NCBI GenBank assembly: GCA_008973525.1
Contig: WACJ01000552.1
Location: 1,674,001 to 1,738,000 of the forward strand
Direction of reading: 5' to 3'
Length of the DNA: 64,000 nucleotides
From: Stenopsyche tienmushanensis
Lineage: Eukaryota > Arthropoda > Insecta > Trichoptera > Stenopsychidae
Of the stretch, positions 1-13,180 are shown in pieces. Under the pieces are notes generated by a model. That model worked only from the letters and a program-made list of their open reading frames with translations, did not search any database and had not been told where the DNA came from. Positions within the stretch are counted from its first letter, which is position 1; each line of letters begins with the position of its first letter. The position numbers were made by a program, and so were the translations under genes.

Positions 1-640
1 TAGAAATTGATCTTCAAATCGAAATTTTGGAACAATTACAGGAAATAAGAAATAGATATTTTAAGTCATTAATAGAAAAAAAAAAAACAGAATACCTTTC
101 ATATATAACATTTGTTTCTAATTTTAAGTCAGGATTACACTTTGAAAGACCCTCTACTCTGGCATCTGATGGGATGCTTTAAATTTTACTATTATATTAA
201 CAATACATGAACATATTGAACCAAAAAGTTAAAAGAAAAACATCAAAATTCTGCTCGTTCACTCTGCCATAAATACAAGTGACAATATTCAAGGGCTGAA
301 CATGGCATTACATTATTTGAAATTTAGATTAGTTAAATATTTATTATCCGCAACAAGAAATAAACATAAAGAGCAATAAGAATGAAGATACTTTACAAGT
401 CTTTCGATGAATAGGGGTTGATATATCTTTCCGGTTTTAAAAATATATTTTTAGAGTGTACCTCGTAATTCCCTTCAGTGTTATTTATTTCTATTCAAAA
501 ACATAGTTGTAAATTTTATTTGATCATTTGACTTTTTTTAGTGCATAATTAATGTGTGTATTAGACGTGTTAGGTCATTTTCGACATGAGTTATATCTTG
601 TAAACATATTTTCAAAATAGATGTCCCATAAATCTGTTTA
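1..640. other. AT-rich non-coding stretch
   Basis: No open frame of note, no inverted repeat and no recognisable element is seen. Composition is strongly AT-rich with short A and T runs. Confidence 0.6.
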
Positions 641-2180
641 AAGTATGGATAGTACACGTTCATGATTTGTTGGGTACCTTTAGAAGATTTTGCAAATCGT
701 TAGCAAAACGCCATTTGCACCCCACTTTTATTACTTTAAAAATCAGTCGCGGAGGGAACATTAAAACGTTGAATAGCAACGTTACTGTTTATGGTCAGAT
801 GGCATAATTCACGCGGGGAATTAAACGTACCGAAAATTGAAAACGTAGCCAACTCGAATAGGATGTGTAGCTACAGCATGTTTTATCCTATTGTAGTTTC
901 TCTGCAAAACTAATACCCATTTCCGTTTTGTGCTAATATAAAGCGTAAAGCCATTAACAATGCGGACAGAATCCATATATTTTACCTTTAGCGGGGCTCC
1001 CGGCGACCGGGTAATATTCCACCTACGTCCCGTTGCGACTACACCGCTGATGATGACGATAACTGATACAAATGACTGATTTTCAAGATGTATACTCCGT
1101 AATTATGCAGGTACGTGATGTGTGCATATTTTGTACTCACCCTGATAAAGAACAAAAGCAACGAGCTGTGCGCCACTTCATGCTGCGTCGGTTGCAATTT
1201 CAGCTTCAGTTATCGTTCTATCTAACGCACGTTCTTTAATTGTGATTGGAAAACTCTAATAACGTTCTCATATTACAAGAGGTTCTCAATACAAAAAAAA
1301 TCTATTCATATAATATACTAAATCCGATAATATACAAATATAAATGATACAAAAAGGAGATATAAGAAGCATAATTCGATTTTTTGTTCTGAAATAAATT
1401 TATCTCGCAGATAAATAGCGCTTCCGAGAGTATAAATCAAAAACCACTCAGTCGAAATTGCTGCGAAATTGTTCATTTCAAATCAAAAATAAACACGTGT
1501 ACTTTTTATATCTTACACTCCAGTCGATTTCATTACCAGTTGTTTACTATGGTCCCTAAGAACTCCAATCGGGACGAAACGAGCGCAATGAGCCCGGATT
1601 CATCCGCGATCCGAATAAAAGTTTTGATTGCCAACTTATCTAATATAGTTGGGTATTAAAAATTATGACACCGAAAGTTACGGGCCAAAACGATCAATCA
1701 ACCCAACGAAATAGAGTGCTTTTTCTTACTTCTCCCCGAGTTATTTCAATCACTCGTCTCCTCCCTGCAGCAAAGGTTGGAGAACACTTGTTGTTTCTTA
1801 TTCGCCGTAAGCAGCAAATTTCTCCGGCTCCCAACTTTTATGAGACCTTCATTCGTGGAACAAACTTTGATGAATGATGGATTCGTTCCTCATCCACGAT
1901 CCAGCAGGGTCGGGGGGCAAATAAAATTTATTCTGAAAACTCCACTTTGACTTGCTGGCGAGGTCGCCTGCCCCCCGCGCCCATCAAATTTCCATGTAGC
2001 GCCGCCTGTAATTATCATAAGCTTTCATCAAATTTTAATCAAGTCGCAGAAGTATATTTAAGTAAATTTATTAATTTGCACCGCAAACGGCGCTTTAAAG
2101 TATTCATTGAATATTAAGCACCGTGACCTTCCTTTGAAAGCGGACTCCCCGTTGAGAAACCGTGGTGAAGGGTTAAACTT
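641..2180. other. Balanced-composition non-coding blocks
   Basis: Two blocks of more balanced composition (about 690-1245 and 1505-2180) flank an AT-rich spacer. The second holds a C-rich stretch near 1970-1982. A 70-codon + strand frame at 1665-1877 matches nothing recognisable and is not supported as a gene. On the minus strand a pyrimidine-rich tract ends in CAG near 1142-1165 and is followed after one base by GTGAGTAC; this is discussed under findings. The texture resembles candidate cis-regulatory DNA, but no function is shown by the sequence itself. Confidence 0.4.
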
Positions 2181-2989
2181 TATATCGAGCCAAGACAATG
2201 TGCAGAGAGCATTTTTTTATTTATTTAGATCTAGACTGTGAAATAAAAATCACCCTACTTTGGTGGACCGAAAGTAATCATATTTATAGATTTATCCAGA
2301 TTTTTTGGATCTGTATATTGCTTCCTTGCTTAAAGTATTTATCGTGTGCAGATTATAAAGTGCATAAAGCCTTCAAGCAAAAAAACTGCGTGACCATATG
2401 ATCATGCCCACTATTATATATTTTTAAAATCATTCCTTTTGGTAAATTTTCGACGAGAAAAAATTATGTTAGAAAAAAATATTAAAATAATGTATCTTAT
2501 TAAAATTGGTTTTAACTTCCAGAAACCTGCTCCCGTAGCACCGTAGATATATTCATAAGTGGTTAACACTCGGCCAACTCGAATTGGTTAAGATGTCTGT
2601 AGCAAAGTTGGTCCATCCTGAAATGCAATTTCCTAGACAAGACTATTGCAAAATAATATCTCAGTTGAGAAAGATAAATATTGTAACAAGTTATATAAAC
2701 AACTTTAAATGAACTACTAAAATACTAAGAAGGATAATCTTGACGTCGATCTATATATAGTGAACGTAGCCCTACTTGTGATAAATGTATATTCCCACTG
2801 GACAAGTTTACTTGGGATTGTAACGTAGAACTCTCAGGGCGGAATCCCTGGGCCACTCCTCGCTCCCATGAGTTTTTTGAGACGGCTGCGCTCGCACGTG
2901 GGTTTGTTCTTCTATCGGACCGCGTTGATGCCGAGCGGTAGGATGCAGGTGATCGAGTACTGATTGATCTCGATATTCAGTGCCGGGCA
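2181..2989. other. AT-rich stretch followed by GC-rich flank of LINE remnant
   Basis: Positions 2181-2799 are AT-rich with no recognisable element. From about 2800 the sequence turns GC-rich and leads directly into the LINE-like remnant; it could be more of the same element, but I could not recognise any reverse transcriptase or RNase H motif in it on either strand. Confidence 0.4.
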
Positions 2990-3350
2990 AGTTAAATTTC
3001 TAGATGAAAACGTTGCTATCCCGATCATCAGGGGGAAGAACATACGAGGCTGTGTTAGAAAGCTGGCGGAGAAGTGGTTCATATCAACTTCAGGCTACCA
3101 TCTCTAACTATTCTTCCACTCAATTAGGCACCATCTAAATCGTTCTAGGCCACTGGATGTTCCAGTTCCTCACAGGGCACGAACGGTTTATGGCTTTGCT
3201 TTTCATGTGGAGATTCGTTTGTAAAGGCAGATCTTACTCTCTAGATATGTTTAATTGTGAGGCGCTCTTTCGTTGTGTCAGCGGTCCAAATTATGGACCG
3301 GTTGAACACGCAAACTTTGCGATCACTCCCTCAAGTTCAGAGTAGTTAGG
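2990..3350 (+). pseudogene. Possible non-LTR retrotransposon (LINE) C-terminal remnant
   Basis: The + strand frame beginning about 3157 reads QFLTGHERF, which resembles the [T/Q]xLTGHGxF motif found after the RNase H-like region in R1/Jockey/I-type LINE ORF2 proteins. It is followed by cysteine and histidine residues spaced loosely like the C-terminal zinc-knuckle (a CVSGPNYGPVEH stretch). Upstream frames are interrupted by stops. In these families this region belongs to ORF2, which carries endonuclease and reverse transcriptase; neither is visible here. If correct, this is a short, 5'-truncated, decayed copy on the + strand. Base composition is richer in GC than the flanks, as expected for an insertion. 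An alternative is chance similarity, since the match is one short motif. Confidence 0.4.
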
Positions 3351-5779
3351 ACATTCTGTATCTTTCAGTTTATATTTCCTAGCTTTAGACATTAGCTTTA
3401 CGTAAATTCATTATTTAGCTTGATTCCTCCCGCGCTCAGAGGAAAAATGGTCTCAAAAAGTTGAGAAAGAGCCAGACCTTGTAAACATGGTTTTTGATTT
3501 TACATCATTACATGCACTTTTGTTGAGAGCTGGCATGGTGGATCCAATATATAACTCGAGTCAAAGAAGGGTTATGTCGTCTTAACTAATACCTTCTTTT
3601 AGCGAAAGTCAAGGTCATCCGACGATTTTTTTAAAAAATGATATGTTTATTAATTTTAACATTTGCCACATAAACAATTTATTTTGGAAAAATATTTGAT
3701 TAATAGCTTTCTTGCAGAAATGTAAGCGACAAACGAATGTATGGTGTAATTAGGTTGTTTTTATTGTCCATTAATAAATGTTACATAATATTATAAAGAC
3801 GTGTTCGCAAACCTATAATTTCTATCCTTTTTGTAAAAAAGCAAAAAAATATGTGGTAAGAATGACGATTTTCTCACTTAAAATGATATTTAACTTATTT
3901 ACAGGATTTTAATATATACTTTAGGTATGTTGAAGAAATATTCAGAAATCTAGACGCACAGGTATCGCAGTACATAATATGATCTCACAGTACTTGTCTC
4001 ATTCCCCAAAGGAGATTTCCCTGGCAACGGATTTACCCTACAAATAAGTACTTCATAGTCGATTTGCTTACTTCCAGCGGTAGATATTCGTAAACAAACT
4101 TCGCGAGTGGCTTCGGGACGTTTTACACATTCGCATCGCACTGACAATGCGAGCTTTTATTATGCGCGCGATACGAATGGGCCGCCGAGCTTTCGCGTCC
4201 TCTTATGCGAGCATCCTTGATAAATCGATGGTCTCCATGGCGGAAAATTATTAGCAGACATTTTCTCATCCCGATATAACTCAGTTATTGTGTTAGGGGA
4301 AATCAGTCGGCTCTATCGATGTTTGTTGAATTAGGGCCACTGATTTATCTACGCGTTACACTAATTATAATTTGCTTACGCGCCGCAAACTGCTTCCTTG
4401 AAGATGACAGCCCGATACTAGTTTCAGAGTCGATTGATTTTGCGCAATAATTTCAACAGTATAAATTTAATTATGCTTCGGCACCACTCAGAGCAACCCC
4501 GCTTCATATTAAGGCTTTATAGCATCTGCAGTTTCATAATATAGCCATCAATCATACATGTCCCACTACAAATATGAATTCTTATATCTGTGCTAACAAT
4601 CTCTTTTTATTATGAAATAATTTTATATACATAATCGATTATAATATTTGTAAATATGTTTAAAAAGTCATCCCTTATAATTGTCCTCAAAATGTATTTA
4701 TTAGGTAGGATCCCTATCAATTCTATCCTTTGATTTTTTTAATATAATTAATAATTTTGAGGTGGACATAAATAATTTTATATTAATACTGGATTCAACA
4801 GTAATCTGTGATCATTTAAATTTTACTTGTTTTATTAATTGAGCTTAAAAATCGAAAAAACACGATAACTTAAAATTATTCATCTGAATCATGTTAAAAT
4901 GCAAAATCAAGCAGTTTATATTCTGATCCATGTTTCCAATCGTTGTTTTCACACGGTTCTTCATGTAAGGTCTTCCCACGAAATCACAAATGACATACTA
5001 ATCTCAATGGTTTTAAACATTTTTTATATTTGTTGAAAAGCATCATGTAAGTCATTTTTATCGCTGAAATTCGAATTTAATATTAATTTTTTTGATATTC
5101 GCTATTTGAATTCTACTTTAAGCCTCAATTTTACTACTTAAAAAAACACATTGACAAACATACAATCTAGGGCTCTTCTGAACAATAAACATGCTCCATT
5201 GCATCTTCCAACAGTTACAAGGTACAAAAAATGCCTTCTTCGCGTGTTAATAATAACACAAAATTGGTATAATTAAAAGCAAATCAATGCACATTACCTT
5301 AATTAATGGAAGATATATTTGTCCTTGAGTTTTCATCATCAACTACATATTGCTGAAAGCAAACGAAGTGAAATATCTTCGTTTAAACCTAGACAGACGC
5401 TTAATATTGCAAAATCATTAACACATAAAAAATGGAGCTTGAATACTAAAATAGGACTGTTTTAACTGAAAGACTTAGACTTAGGAAATATTATACTACT
5501 ATATTTAATTCGATTTAGATATACGAGATACAGTATCAACCTCCAACATTGACATTCTTCAACGTTTTCTATTCAAAGAGTTTCATATAATAACCGACAC
5601 TTCATCCATGAAAAAACGAATTATAGCTACAAGAAAATATCCGTTAAAGCACTGACTATAAAAGCTTTTAAATCTTAACGCAAAAAACTAAATATTGTAT
5701 GAAAACTAATCGTTTCAAATCTATATTGTGGAAAAACTTTTGACCCAAATTTTCACAAGCCAAAAAAAATGGAATACGA
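3351..5779. other. Non-coding region with one balanced block
   Basis: A balanced block lies at about 3950-4500 and includes TTTTATTATGCGCGCG-like sequence near 4157. The remainder is AT-rich. The minus-strand frame at 3950-4147 (65 codons) has no recognisable feature. Nothing else is supported. Confidence 0.4.
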
Positions 5780-6020
5780 TAATATTAACGTTTTTAATCG
5801 ATTATCCTAATCTAAGATTATTCCATTTTCCTGGATCTGAAAAAGTAAATTCTGAGGCTATTAATTAAATTGAGCTATCTATGGATAACTGAATTTTCAG
5901 CAATACTTAAAATAATAATGATTTAACTAATTACTCATAGATTCACTATAAAAGCCTTAACATCATATGAAAAATTATTTCCCTTTAAAAGTTTCCTATG
6001 AAGATCACATTCACCAAATC
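5780..6020 (-). repeat. Dispersed repeat family, copy 1
   Basis: Shares, on the same strand as copies 2 to 5, a core reading CTGGATCTGAAAAAGTAAA and, further along, a segment with CATATGAAAAATTA and TTTCCTATGAAGATCAC that recurs at 20495-20550. The copies at 27700, 37120 and 43180 are the same family in the opposite orientation. No terminal inverted repeat and no coding frame is seen. Confidence 0.55.
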
Positions 6021-7725
6021 ACGAATAAAGAGAAAAATAATATTGAATGAATGTCTTTCAATTTTAAATGTACTATTTCATTAAATGAATACAAGGAATA
6101 AGCTTAAACCGTAAACGTTTTCGATAAACGGTTCAAAGAGTTCGATGAACGTTTTATGAGTCCCTCGATGTAATTTTATGTGGATCTTTGCCTTTCAATA
6201 TTTGTATCGAAAGTTCTCGGAAGTTATTTGAAAGAAGATACATGTGTATAAGAAACAGCTATCAACTTGCACTCACCGTGATTGTGCATTTAAGCAGATT
6301 GATGTTTCGCGCAGGGCATATTGAGGCAAGTGCTTTCATCGGGAAGACAGGTGGAAGATATTTTGTAGGGGGTGGAATATTGAGGAGTCTTCACTTTCTT
6401 TTTTTGATAAGTTTCGCGCAGCAAGTTTACCGTAAGTTTCCGCGTATGAAATTTCGAAAGTTCTCCGAAACTTTCCATTCGATGATGTATTATTATTTCG
6501 ACCTGAACGCTTTCTGCTCTTTTTTGTCCTGTTGTTAAGAAGTCGCCACATGCATCGTGTAAATCCTGGATGGTCCCTTTGTTTTGACGGCAATCACAAA
6601 ATCATACATGGAAGGATATAAACTGTGGGTTCTTCTTTATAGTTGGTAACCTTTGTCGTGCCATTTGTTTCTTTTTTGGGGAAACTTACCATAAACCCTT
6701 GGGTCGAGCGGACCTCGTCACTTTGCTATATTGAGGGGAACAGAGAAAAATATTTACCCGTATCAATGGGACATTGTTTTCACCTCTCCTTTCTCGCACT
6801 TTAGGCTTTTTATCAAATTGAAAAAGTATTGATTTCTGACACACATTTACTTAGTTCCTTTTAGGATTTCTAGTACTCTGTTTGGAGATCACCCTTTTGT
6901 TTTTTTTTTCAGGGCAAAAATTTACACAAAGATTACCATCAAATACACTTTCGAGTGTACTCGGAGTCTGTTTTTGTCTAAGCACTGTCTTTAACTTCAA
7001 AGTTGGCCAAATCGATGAATATATTTTGAATATTATAAAGCCTCCATTTAGATGAAAAGTATTATAGTTTAAATCCACGTAACTGGTTAATTGAATAATG
7101 CACATGATATCAAATTAAGCTTTTAGAGCACGTCACGTCCTATAATTTTGAATGCGAGCCCTCAATATTGCGCTAATTTAAATTGACGTTATTGCTGATA
7201 CACAAATAGTATTATCAATCCATCCCCTTTTTGACATAATAGACTTAACTATTCAACGGCTTTTCCCGAACAATATTCGGACAAATTTGTAAAACCTTAT
7301 ATTTATATATCCAAATAGATGACATTAGTATATTTAATGACATAAATTTAGAGCGATATATTGTTAATACTGGAGAGTTATTTAAAGTATTTAATACAGA
7401 TTTGTTCTTCAATTTTTAATGATGAAATCACCTATTTTTTTTTCAACAAGGCTATGAAAATTCCATTTATTCGAATCTGGACATCTAAATAAAATTTTGA
7501 AAAACTTAAAAAAATATGCAATAATTTATGTTGAGAAAGAGTATGCTGTATTTTGGATATTTGTTTTATGAGGAACAATAATATCCTTTAATAACATTAA
7601 TATTTGAACAGCCCTCTCAAATTTATCATGAATTTATGAAATAATTCCATAGATTTGAATGATTTTTTTAAGCTACTACTGCATCCCTTAAACTTAGGGT
7701 CTTTCACAAAATTTATATAGCCCTA
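6021..7725. other. Non-coding region with balanced block
   Basis: The stretch 6110-6800 is balanced in composition and carries overlapping short frames on both strands (the longest is 116 codons at 6188-6538 on +), none with recognisable motifs. Repeated CGAAAGTTCTC-type words occur at about 6205-6220 and 6450-6470. The remainder is AT-rich. Confidence 0.4.
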
Positions 7726-7769
7726 AACAATATTTTTAAAGAAAATTAATTTTCTTTAAAAATATTGTT
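7726..7769. repeat. Perfect 44-bp palindrome
   Basis: The two 22-base halves are exact reverse complements, meeting at 7747/7748 with no spacer. The left half begins AACAATATTTTTAAAG. A transcript could fold into a near-perfect hairpin, and double-stranded DNA could form a cruciform. It sits in AT-rich DNA just before a balanced block at 7790-8260. Confidence 0.95.
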
Positions 7770-8566
7770 AATAAAAAGACACTGTCCATCTAAATGAACG
7801 CAGATATTCACGAGGCAAACAGGATATACAACAATACCGAAAAGCCTTTCGTTTTGAAGCACAGTAAAAGCGAAAAGTACTTTACTAACTTATCCCGACA
7901 ACCGCGACGCATAAAACCGAGCCAGGTTAAAAGCAACTCGCAAAATTTATCGCTAATATTGAAAGTTGTCTGTGCTGTAGGAAAAGTTTTCGCAGTTCCA
8001 CCTGAGATTCGACGGGGATACCATCTTCCCGCCAAGGAGATAACATGTTTTCTTAGGTTGGTCGACGAGAGAAGTCTTCCCTTTTTACGGCTGCCGGGTT
8101 AAAATATTGCCAAATTGCTAGATGAAGTGGTCCGATGCAACCTGCAGTCGCGAACTTCCAAGTTTTGACCCCCGAGGAACTTGGATGCGTCCATAGATTT
8201 GCGTTAGCTCAAACAGTCTGCACTCGGTATGATTTATAAGTGCACATGAACTAGACCCATAAGTGCATAACGTATTGACTTCGAGAAGAAGTTACATTTA
8301 ATATCTCCTCGATAAGGATTTATCACTCTGGAGTTCTTCAAGCAGTCAGCCAAAAATGTTTGAGAATCTTATTTGAATCTGATTTATATTACATCTTTTA
8401 TGACTACTGTTACAAGAAAACTGCTTCAAAAACTATTTATTACAAAGTATCATGCTATAAATTTTATTTTATTGAATTCAAAAAGTATTATCAGTAAAAT
8501 TTTAGAACTTGTGATTTTCTAACCCAGTTGTGATCAATTTTTATATTAATTCGTAAATAAATTCGA
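7770..8566. other. Balanced non-coding block
   Basis: Positions 7790-8260 are balanced in composition, with open frames on both strands over the same bases (102 codons + at 7794-8102, 75 codons - at 7808-8035); neither shows a known domain. The rest is AT-rich. Confidence 0.35.
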
Positions 8567-8614
8567 TTATTCTAGTCTAATATAATATTAGCATAATATA
8601 TTAGACTAGAATAA
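8567..8614. repeat. Perfect 18-bp inverted repeat with 12-base loop
   Basis: Left arm 8567-8584 (TTATTCTAGTCTAATATA) is the exact reverse complement of the right arm 8597-8614. Loop is 8585-8596. It could be a very small palindromic element or the fold-back remains of a larger inverted-repeat transposon. Confidence 0.95.
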
Positions 8615-9049
8615 AATAATAAAGAATATGAATCTTCTCTTCCTTTTATATTAAGAAAATATTTTAATCGCTGGAATTCTTGCATCTTAAATATTAATAT
8701 AAGACAATGGTTATCTGTTTTGCTACTATTTTTTCGCTATAAGTAATTATTATTTCCAAGAATTAGTGTCTTTCATCTTATGCTTGAGTGCAGAAATGTT
8801 TATATTTTCATTGCCTTTTTTATACATTTCCTTTTATAATGAGAATTTTTTGTACTAATTATAAAAATTGAATAATTTTCTTATTGGTTTTAGTATTGAT
8901 TTAAATTATTTCTTATTTTATACTCATTTCGAGATTATATATCTCTGTAAGAATGCTCTGAAGACATATAATAATAAAAATATACCATGACCAAATATTA
9001 GTCTAGCGAATTTTAAAAAATAAAATGCCCATATCAATTTGGAAAATCG
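8615..9049. other. AT-rich non-coding stretch
   Basis: Nothing recognisable; strongly AT-rich. Confidence 0.6.
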
Positions 9050-9240
9050 CCCGCATTATTTTTTCCTATTTATCATCTCGTTCCAGATTTATCTTAATAT
9101 CCTGGATGTGAAAAAGTAAATATTCAGGTACTGGTCAGTAACTGGACTTAGAACACTACTTAAAATATGATTTAAAAATAATATTAATTTCGATACTTAT
9201 TCCTAAATTCTCTCTTATCTTGAGCATTTTTTTAAGATTC
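9050..9240 (-). repeat. Dispersed repeat family, copy 2
   Basis: Contains CCTGGATGTGAAAAAGTAAA at 9101-9120, matching copy 1, and then the ACTACTTAAAATATGATTTA segment found in related form in copies 1 and 4. Confidence 0.5.
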
Positions 9241-11430
9241 TGATAAAATATTTCTTATTAATTATAATACACTTTTACTATGTTTTACACATTTCTCCTA
9301 AAAACACAAAAGAGTTATTCTCAAGGTTAAGCTGTGCTATATTTTTCATTTAAAATTGTCTTGAACTATACACTACCTAGTTACAATCAAAATTTTATAA
9401 AAAAATAACAATATTAGATTGTACGTAATTTCCTACATGTGGTGTACAAACATCAATTATCTTCACATAGCCGATAAGTTTTGAATTATTCTGGACTGTG
9501 GTTTTTGGAGTTCCATGTATCTGTCATAATTCTATGATGGATTAGCTTGTGTCTAATTATACTAATGATGTAAATACACCATAATCGAAATTTGAGGTTC
9601 TTCCCAATCTAGATACATACTTCAAATCCTGTTGCCTAATTAAAGCTCTCAGAACCAGCATTGATATTTGTTGAATGACTACATTATGAATCATCCAGGA
9701 CGACTCATACGCCATATTGTAAATGATACATATTTATGCCAAAACATTAGATAGTAACTGGTTATTATAAAGAGTTTTTTTTAAATATATAAATTATAAC
9801 AGGCTAAACATAATTCATATATTAAATACTTGGTTTGAATCAAATATTTCTATTGTATCTATCAGTTTTATAATAAATTTTATGTTAATAGAGTAAAAAT
9901 ATGCATAATTTGTATTAAAAATACAAAAAGGCTGAAAAATGCAGAATTCCGGGAGGACAAATAAAAATGACATTTCAACGCCAGCAAAGGGACTTTATAT
10001 ATATTCTACTTACGTATTTCATTATTATAACATAAATATACCTTTACGTGAATGAAAATGGGAATAATGCCTTTGAACATTAGTTATTGTTATTATAAGA
10101 ATGTTTATGAACCATACGTGTAATGAGGGCCTATCTGTTTCGCATAATGTGGTTATAATTTTGCCTTATCCACGACGACCTTTTCTTTGTTTCCGAGGGC
10201 GAGATTCTTTTTGAGCAAAGGTGAAAAGCTCACATACATGCTCGAACATTTTGGCACCGGCTGATAGCACTATTTGATATAACCGTATAACTTAACCAAG
10301 TTTCCCGGAATACGTTTTCCCGCTTTTCCTACACGGCGGTGAGTAAACAAGTCAATAAAATGACCGCCCTATATTTTGCCCATGTATCCTTCATGCGAAC
10401 AAAAGATGAATAGGGTTCTAAAAAAACTTGGTAAACATCTATTAAATTTATATAGGGAGAAAGTTGGCACGTTTGCGCGCCTTGTAATAAAAAAAGGAAA
10501 ACCTAAGCGGTTCCCTTTCTTGTTTCTGTCGATGGGAAAAATGATAATGCGCAGAGGCTTGAGGGAAAATTCCGATTACCTGTAAACATACCAAATCGTA
10601 AATTGAGTTTTATTACCCAATTATCATATGGACCTTCATTGCACTTTTTCCTTCATCATGAATGAATGGCACCCAATATGTAGAAGAAAATATCTATAAA
10701 TTTTTCAACGGTCATAAATTTCATCTTCGGTAATAGGACTCTGTCATATCGATGAAACTGATATGACATGATTTATTAATGGACTACATAATATTATGGG
10801 ATCCTCTTATCGACTTTCATATCGTACTTTTGAAGAGAGAATATATTTCTTTGGATTAAATATCCATTTATAATATTTTCATGATTGAAAGCTAGTTTGA
10901 AACAAGGCTTGATTCAAATAATTTCTTATTTCATACAAATTATTATTTTTTATTAAGAATGAAATAAATAATTATATACATATTTGTGAAGCTTTTTTAA
11001 TGTAAGTTATAAGATAATGCATTTATTTCTTCAATTTATATTCAATAATTCAGACATTTGTTGTGAATATTAAAAATTACTATATACTTTAAAGACTTTT
11101 ATAATAAACATTTTTTTTTTTGACTAACAATACTTATTTATTCTTTAAAGTAGTGATATTTATGTGACTTCTTTAATTTTTTTTTGATTTACGAATATCG
11201 ACATTCAACAAGGAGTTCTATATTTCAATAAGTAATTTCATTATTGTTAATTTGAACATATCTACGTTTGATCATATTGTCAAATAAGTTTCTTGTCGGT
11301 TTTATCATCAGATGCAAGGTTGTGTTGCTATTAAATGGGTTTTAATGCATAGAAAACCATATTGATATTATAACAGCTAAGCCAACCCTTACACAATTAT
11401 TAAGGAATGCATTGTGGATATTTAATTATG
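9241..11430. other. Mostly AT-rich region with one balanced block
   Basis: A block at about 10040-10600 is balanced in composition. A 69-codon frame at 10376-10585 is lysine- and arginine-rich but has no recognisable fold. The rest is AT-rich, with a T11 run near 11111. Confidence 0.4.
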
Positions 11431-11850
11431 GTATAAAGCTTTACGCTCGCAAGAAACAAAGAGAAGTCTCAATTACAGACATACACAGGCAGGCGTGGAG
11501 AGCGGCTCAAACAGGAGTGGATGGAGGCTCTAACGTCATCGCAAGCAGAGGGTAGTTTTAACCCCCTGCGCACGGACATATAGGTGTAGAGAAATCGTTA
11601 CCAGGGGGTGGCCACCTGTATTTTCTGGCTCTCGATCGCCTTCTCCGATGCATTATCGTTATCTGCGATCGTTATGACGCTCCATATCGTTAAAACGGCG
11701 TTATACTCGGCAAACTTTGTACATCTTATCCAACTTTTGTGTTTGTTCTTCTCTTGCCAAACTGAAAACTTTATTCGCCCTCGCGTATTCGCTTATATTA
11801 CTATTGAACGCTTCCTCATTATGTGCTCAATACTAAAATTTTACTAGTTC
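11431..11850. other. Balanced non-coding block, candidate regulatory DNA
   Basis: Sharp change to balanced composition, with AGGGGGTGGCCACCTG and several CGATC/GCGATCG words. A 79-codon + frame at 11608-11847 has no recognisable features. AT-rich DNA resumes at once on both sides. Confidence 0.35.
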
Positions 11851-13059
11851 GCTACTTTACAACTATCGAGATAAATTCACATCCCTAATTTATAGACGCT
11901 GAAGTACAAATCTACCATTTTTACTGGCAGAGTACGCATTTTGAATAGAAAATATTTTTAAAAGATCCAAAAAAAAGACTCACGTGCTTTAACTGATTAG
12001 CTTTTTAATCAAATCTTTAAACTAATTAATATTGTTATGAATATATTAACTTCAAAATAAATGTAAAGTTCTTCTTCTAAATTTAATTCAGCAATTTGAG
12101 TTTGCGACATGCATTCTATGATACTTTACATTCAAAGCATTCATTTTTTTATAGTGCATGTATCAGCTGAATAATTAAAACTTTGCAAACTAAGTTTATT
12201 TTTGTTCCTCTTGCAATATTAAAATATGTTCATAATACAGTAATAACAGTGATATAGATTGAATAAGGATTTATATATACATATTTTGTAAAAAATATTT
12301 GAATTAAGTTTTCCTTCATTATTATGTATTTACCACAACTCGACTCTAATAATGGGAATATCCAGATGAAATATAATAGATAAGTTAAGATTTTTTTCAG
12401 AATTTCATATGGTGTACCAAATACATATCATAGTAGCGCGCGGGTGTGTTAGCACGGTAAGAGAAAGTTCGCGTTGAAATTTGAATTCTTCTTGCTGCTT
12501 TATGAGTTCATGAAACGGAAGAGCTTTCTCCTTAATTAAATATTCACATGTGGGAAATCGTTTTTGAGATTAATCTTCTTTATTTTTCTTGACTGCTCTA
12601 ATGGTCCCAATTATTATCAATTTTAAATTAAATTATTAATTTTGGTATTATCTCGATAGGATTTTGTCCATTTGTCAAGTAATCCAAAATTTCGTTTCTT
12701 ATCAAGAGACTTTAAAATGCTAAAAAATAGTTAAATACAAAATTAACTATATAATATATATATGAACTATCTTAGCTAGAGATCGTCAAAAATATTTTTT
12801 AATTTTGCTTTAAATATTATCAAAGATTGGATTTAACCATCTCAAAGAATTTAAGCTAATTTAATATTAAAGTAATCTTAAAGAATTTAATAGGGTATCC
12901 GACAAAGAAAATCTTTATTAGAATTTTTTAAAAGTGGATCGCCTGGATACGTTAGGAACTCTTTATTGTATATTAATTTATTAAATACATTGCAATAGGC
13001 ATTGATATAAATCCTTATTGCAAAAATCATATTTTAATATAATTGCTTTGTCCAAATAT
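11851..13059. other. AT-rich non-coding stretch
   Basis: No recognisable element. Confidence 0.55.
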
Positions 13060-13180
13060 AGGTATAGCGATCATCTTAGTCCGGATTTAATCTAATTTTC
13101 TGGATCTGAAAAACTTAGAAATGTGTTAATAATGCAATACTCGCGGTATAAATTTAATTAAAGTGTACTTATGTAAAAAG
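13060..13180 (-). repeat. Dispersed repeat family, copy 3 (short)
   Basis: Carries TTTTCTGGATCTGAAAAACT at 13096-13115, preceded by GATCATCTTAGTCCGGATTT, matching the core of copies 1 and 2. Confidence 0.45.

Noticed and set aside
3895..3935. Possible 20-nt microexon between TTTACAG and GTATGT
   Set aside because: The signals are short, AT-rich and of a kind expected by chance; no reading frame or second evidence supports it.
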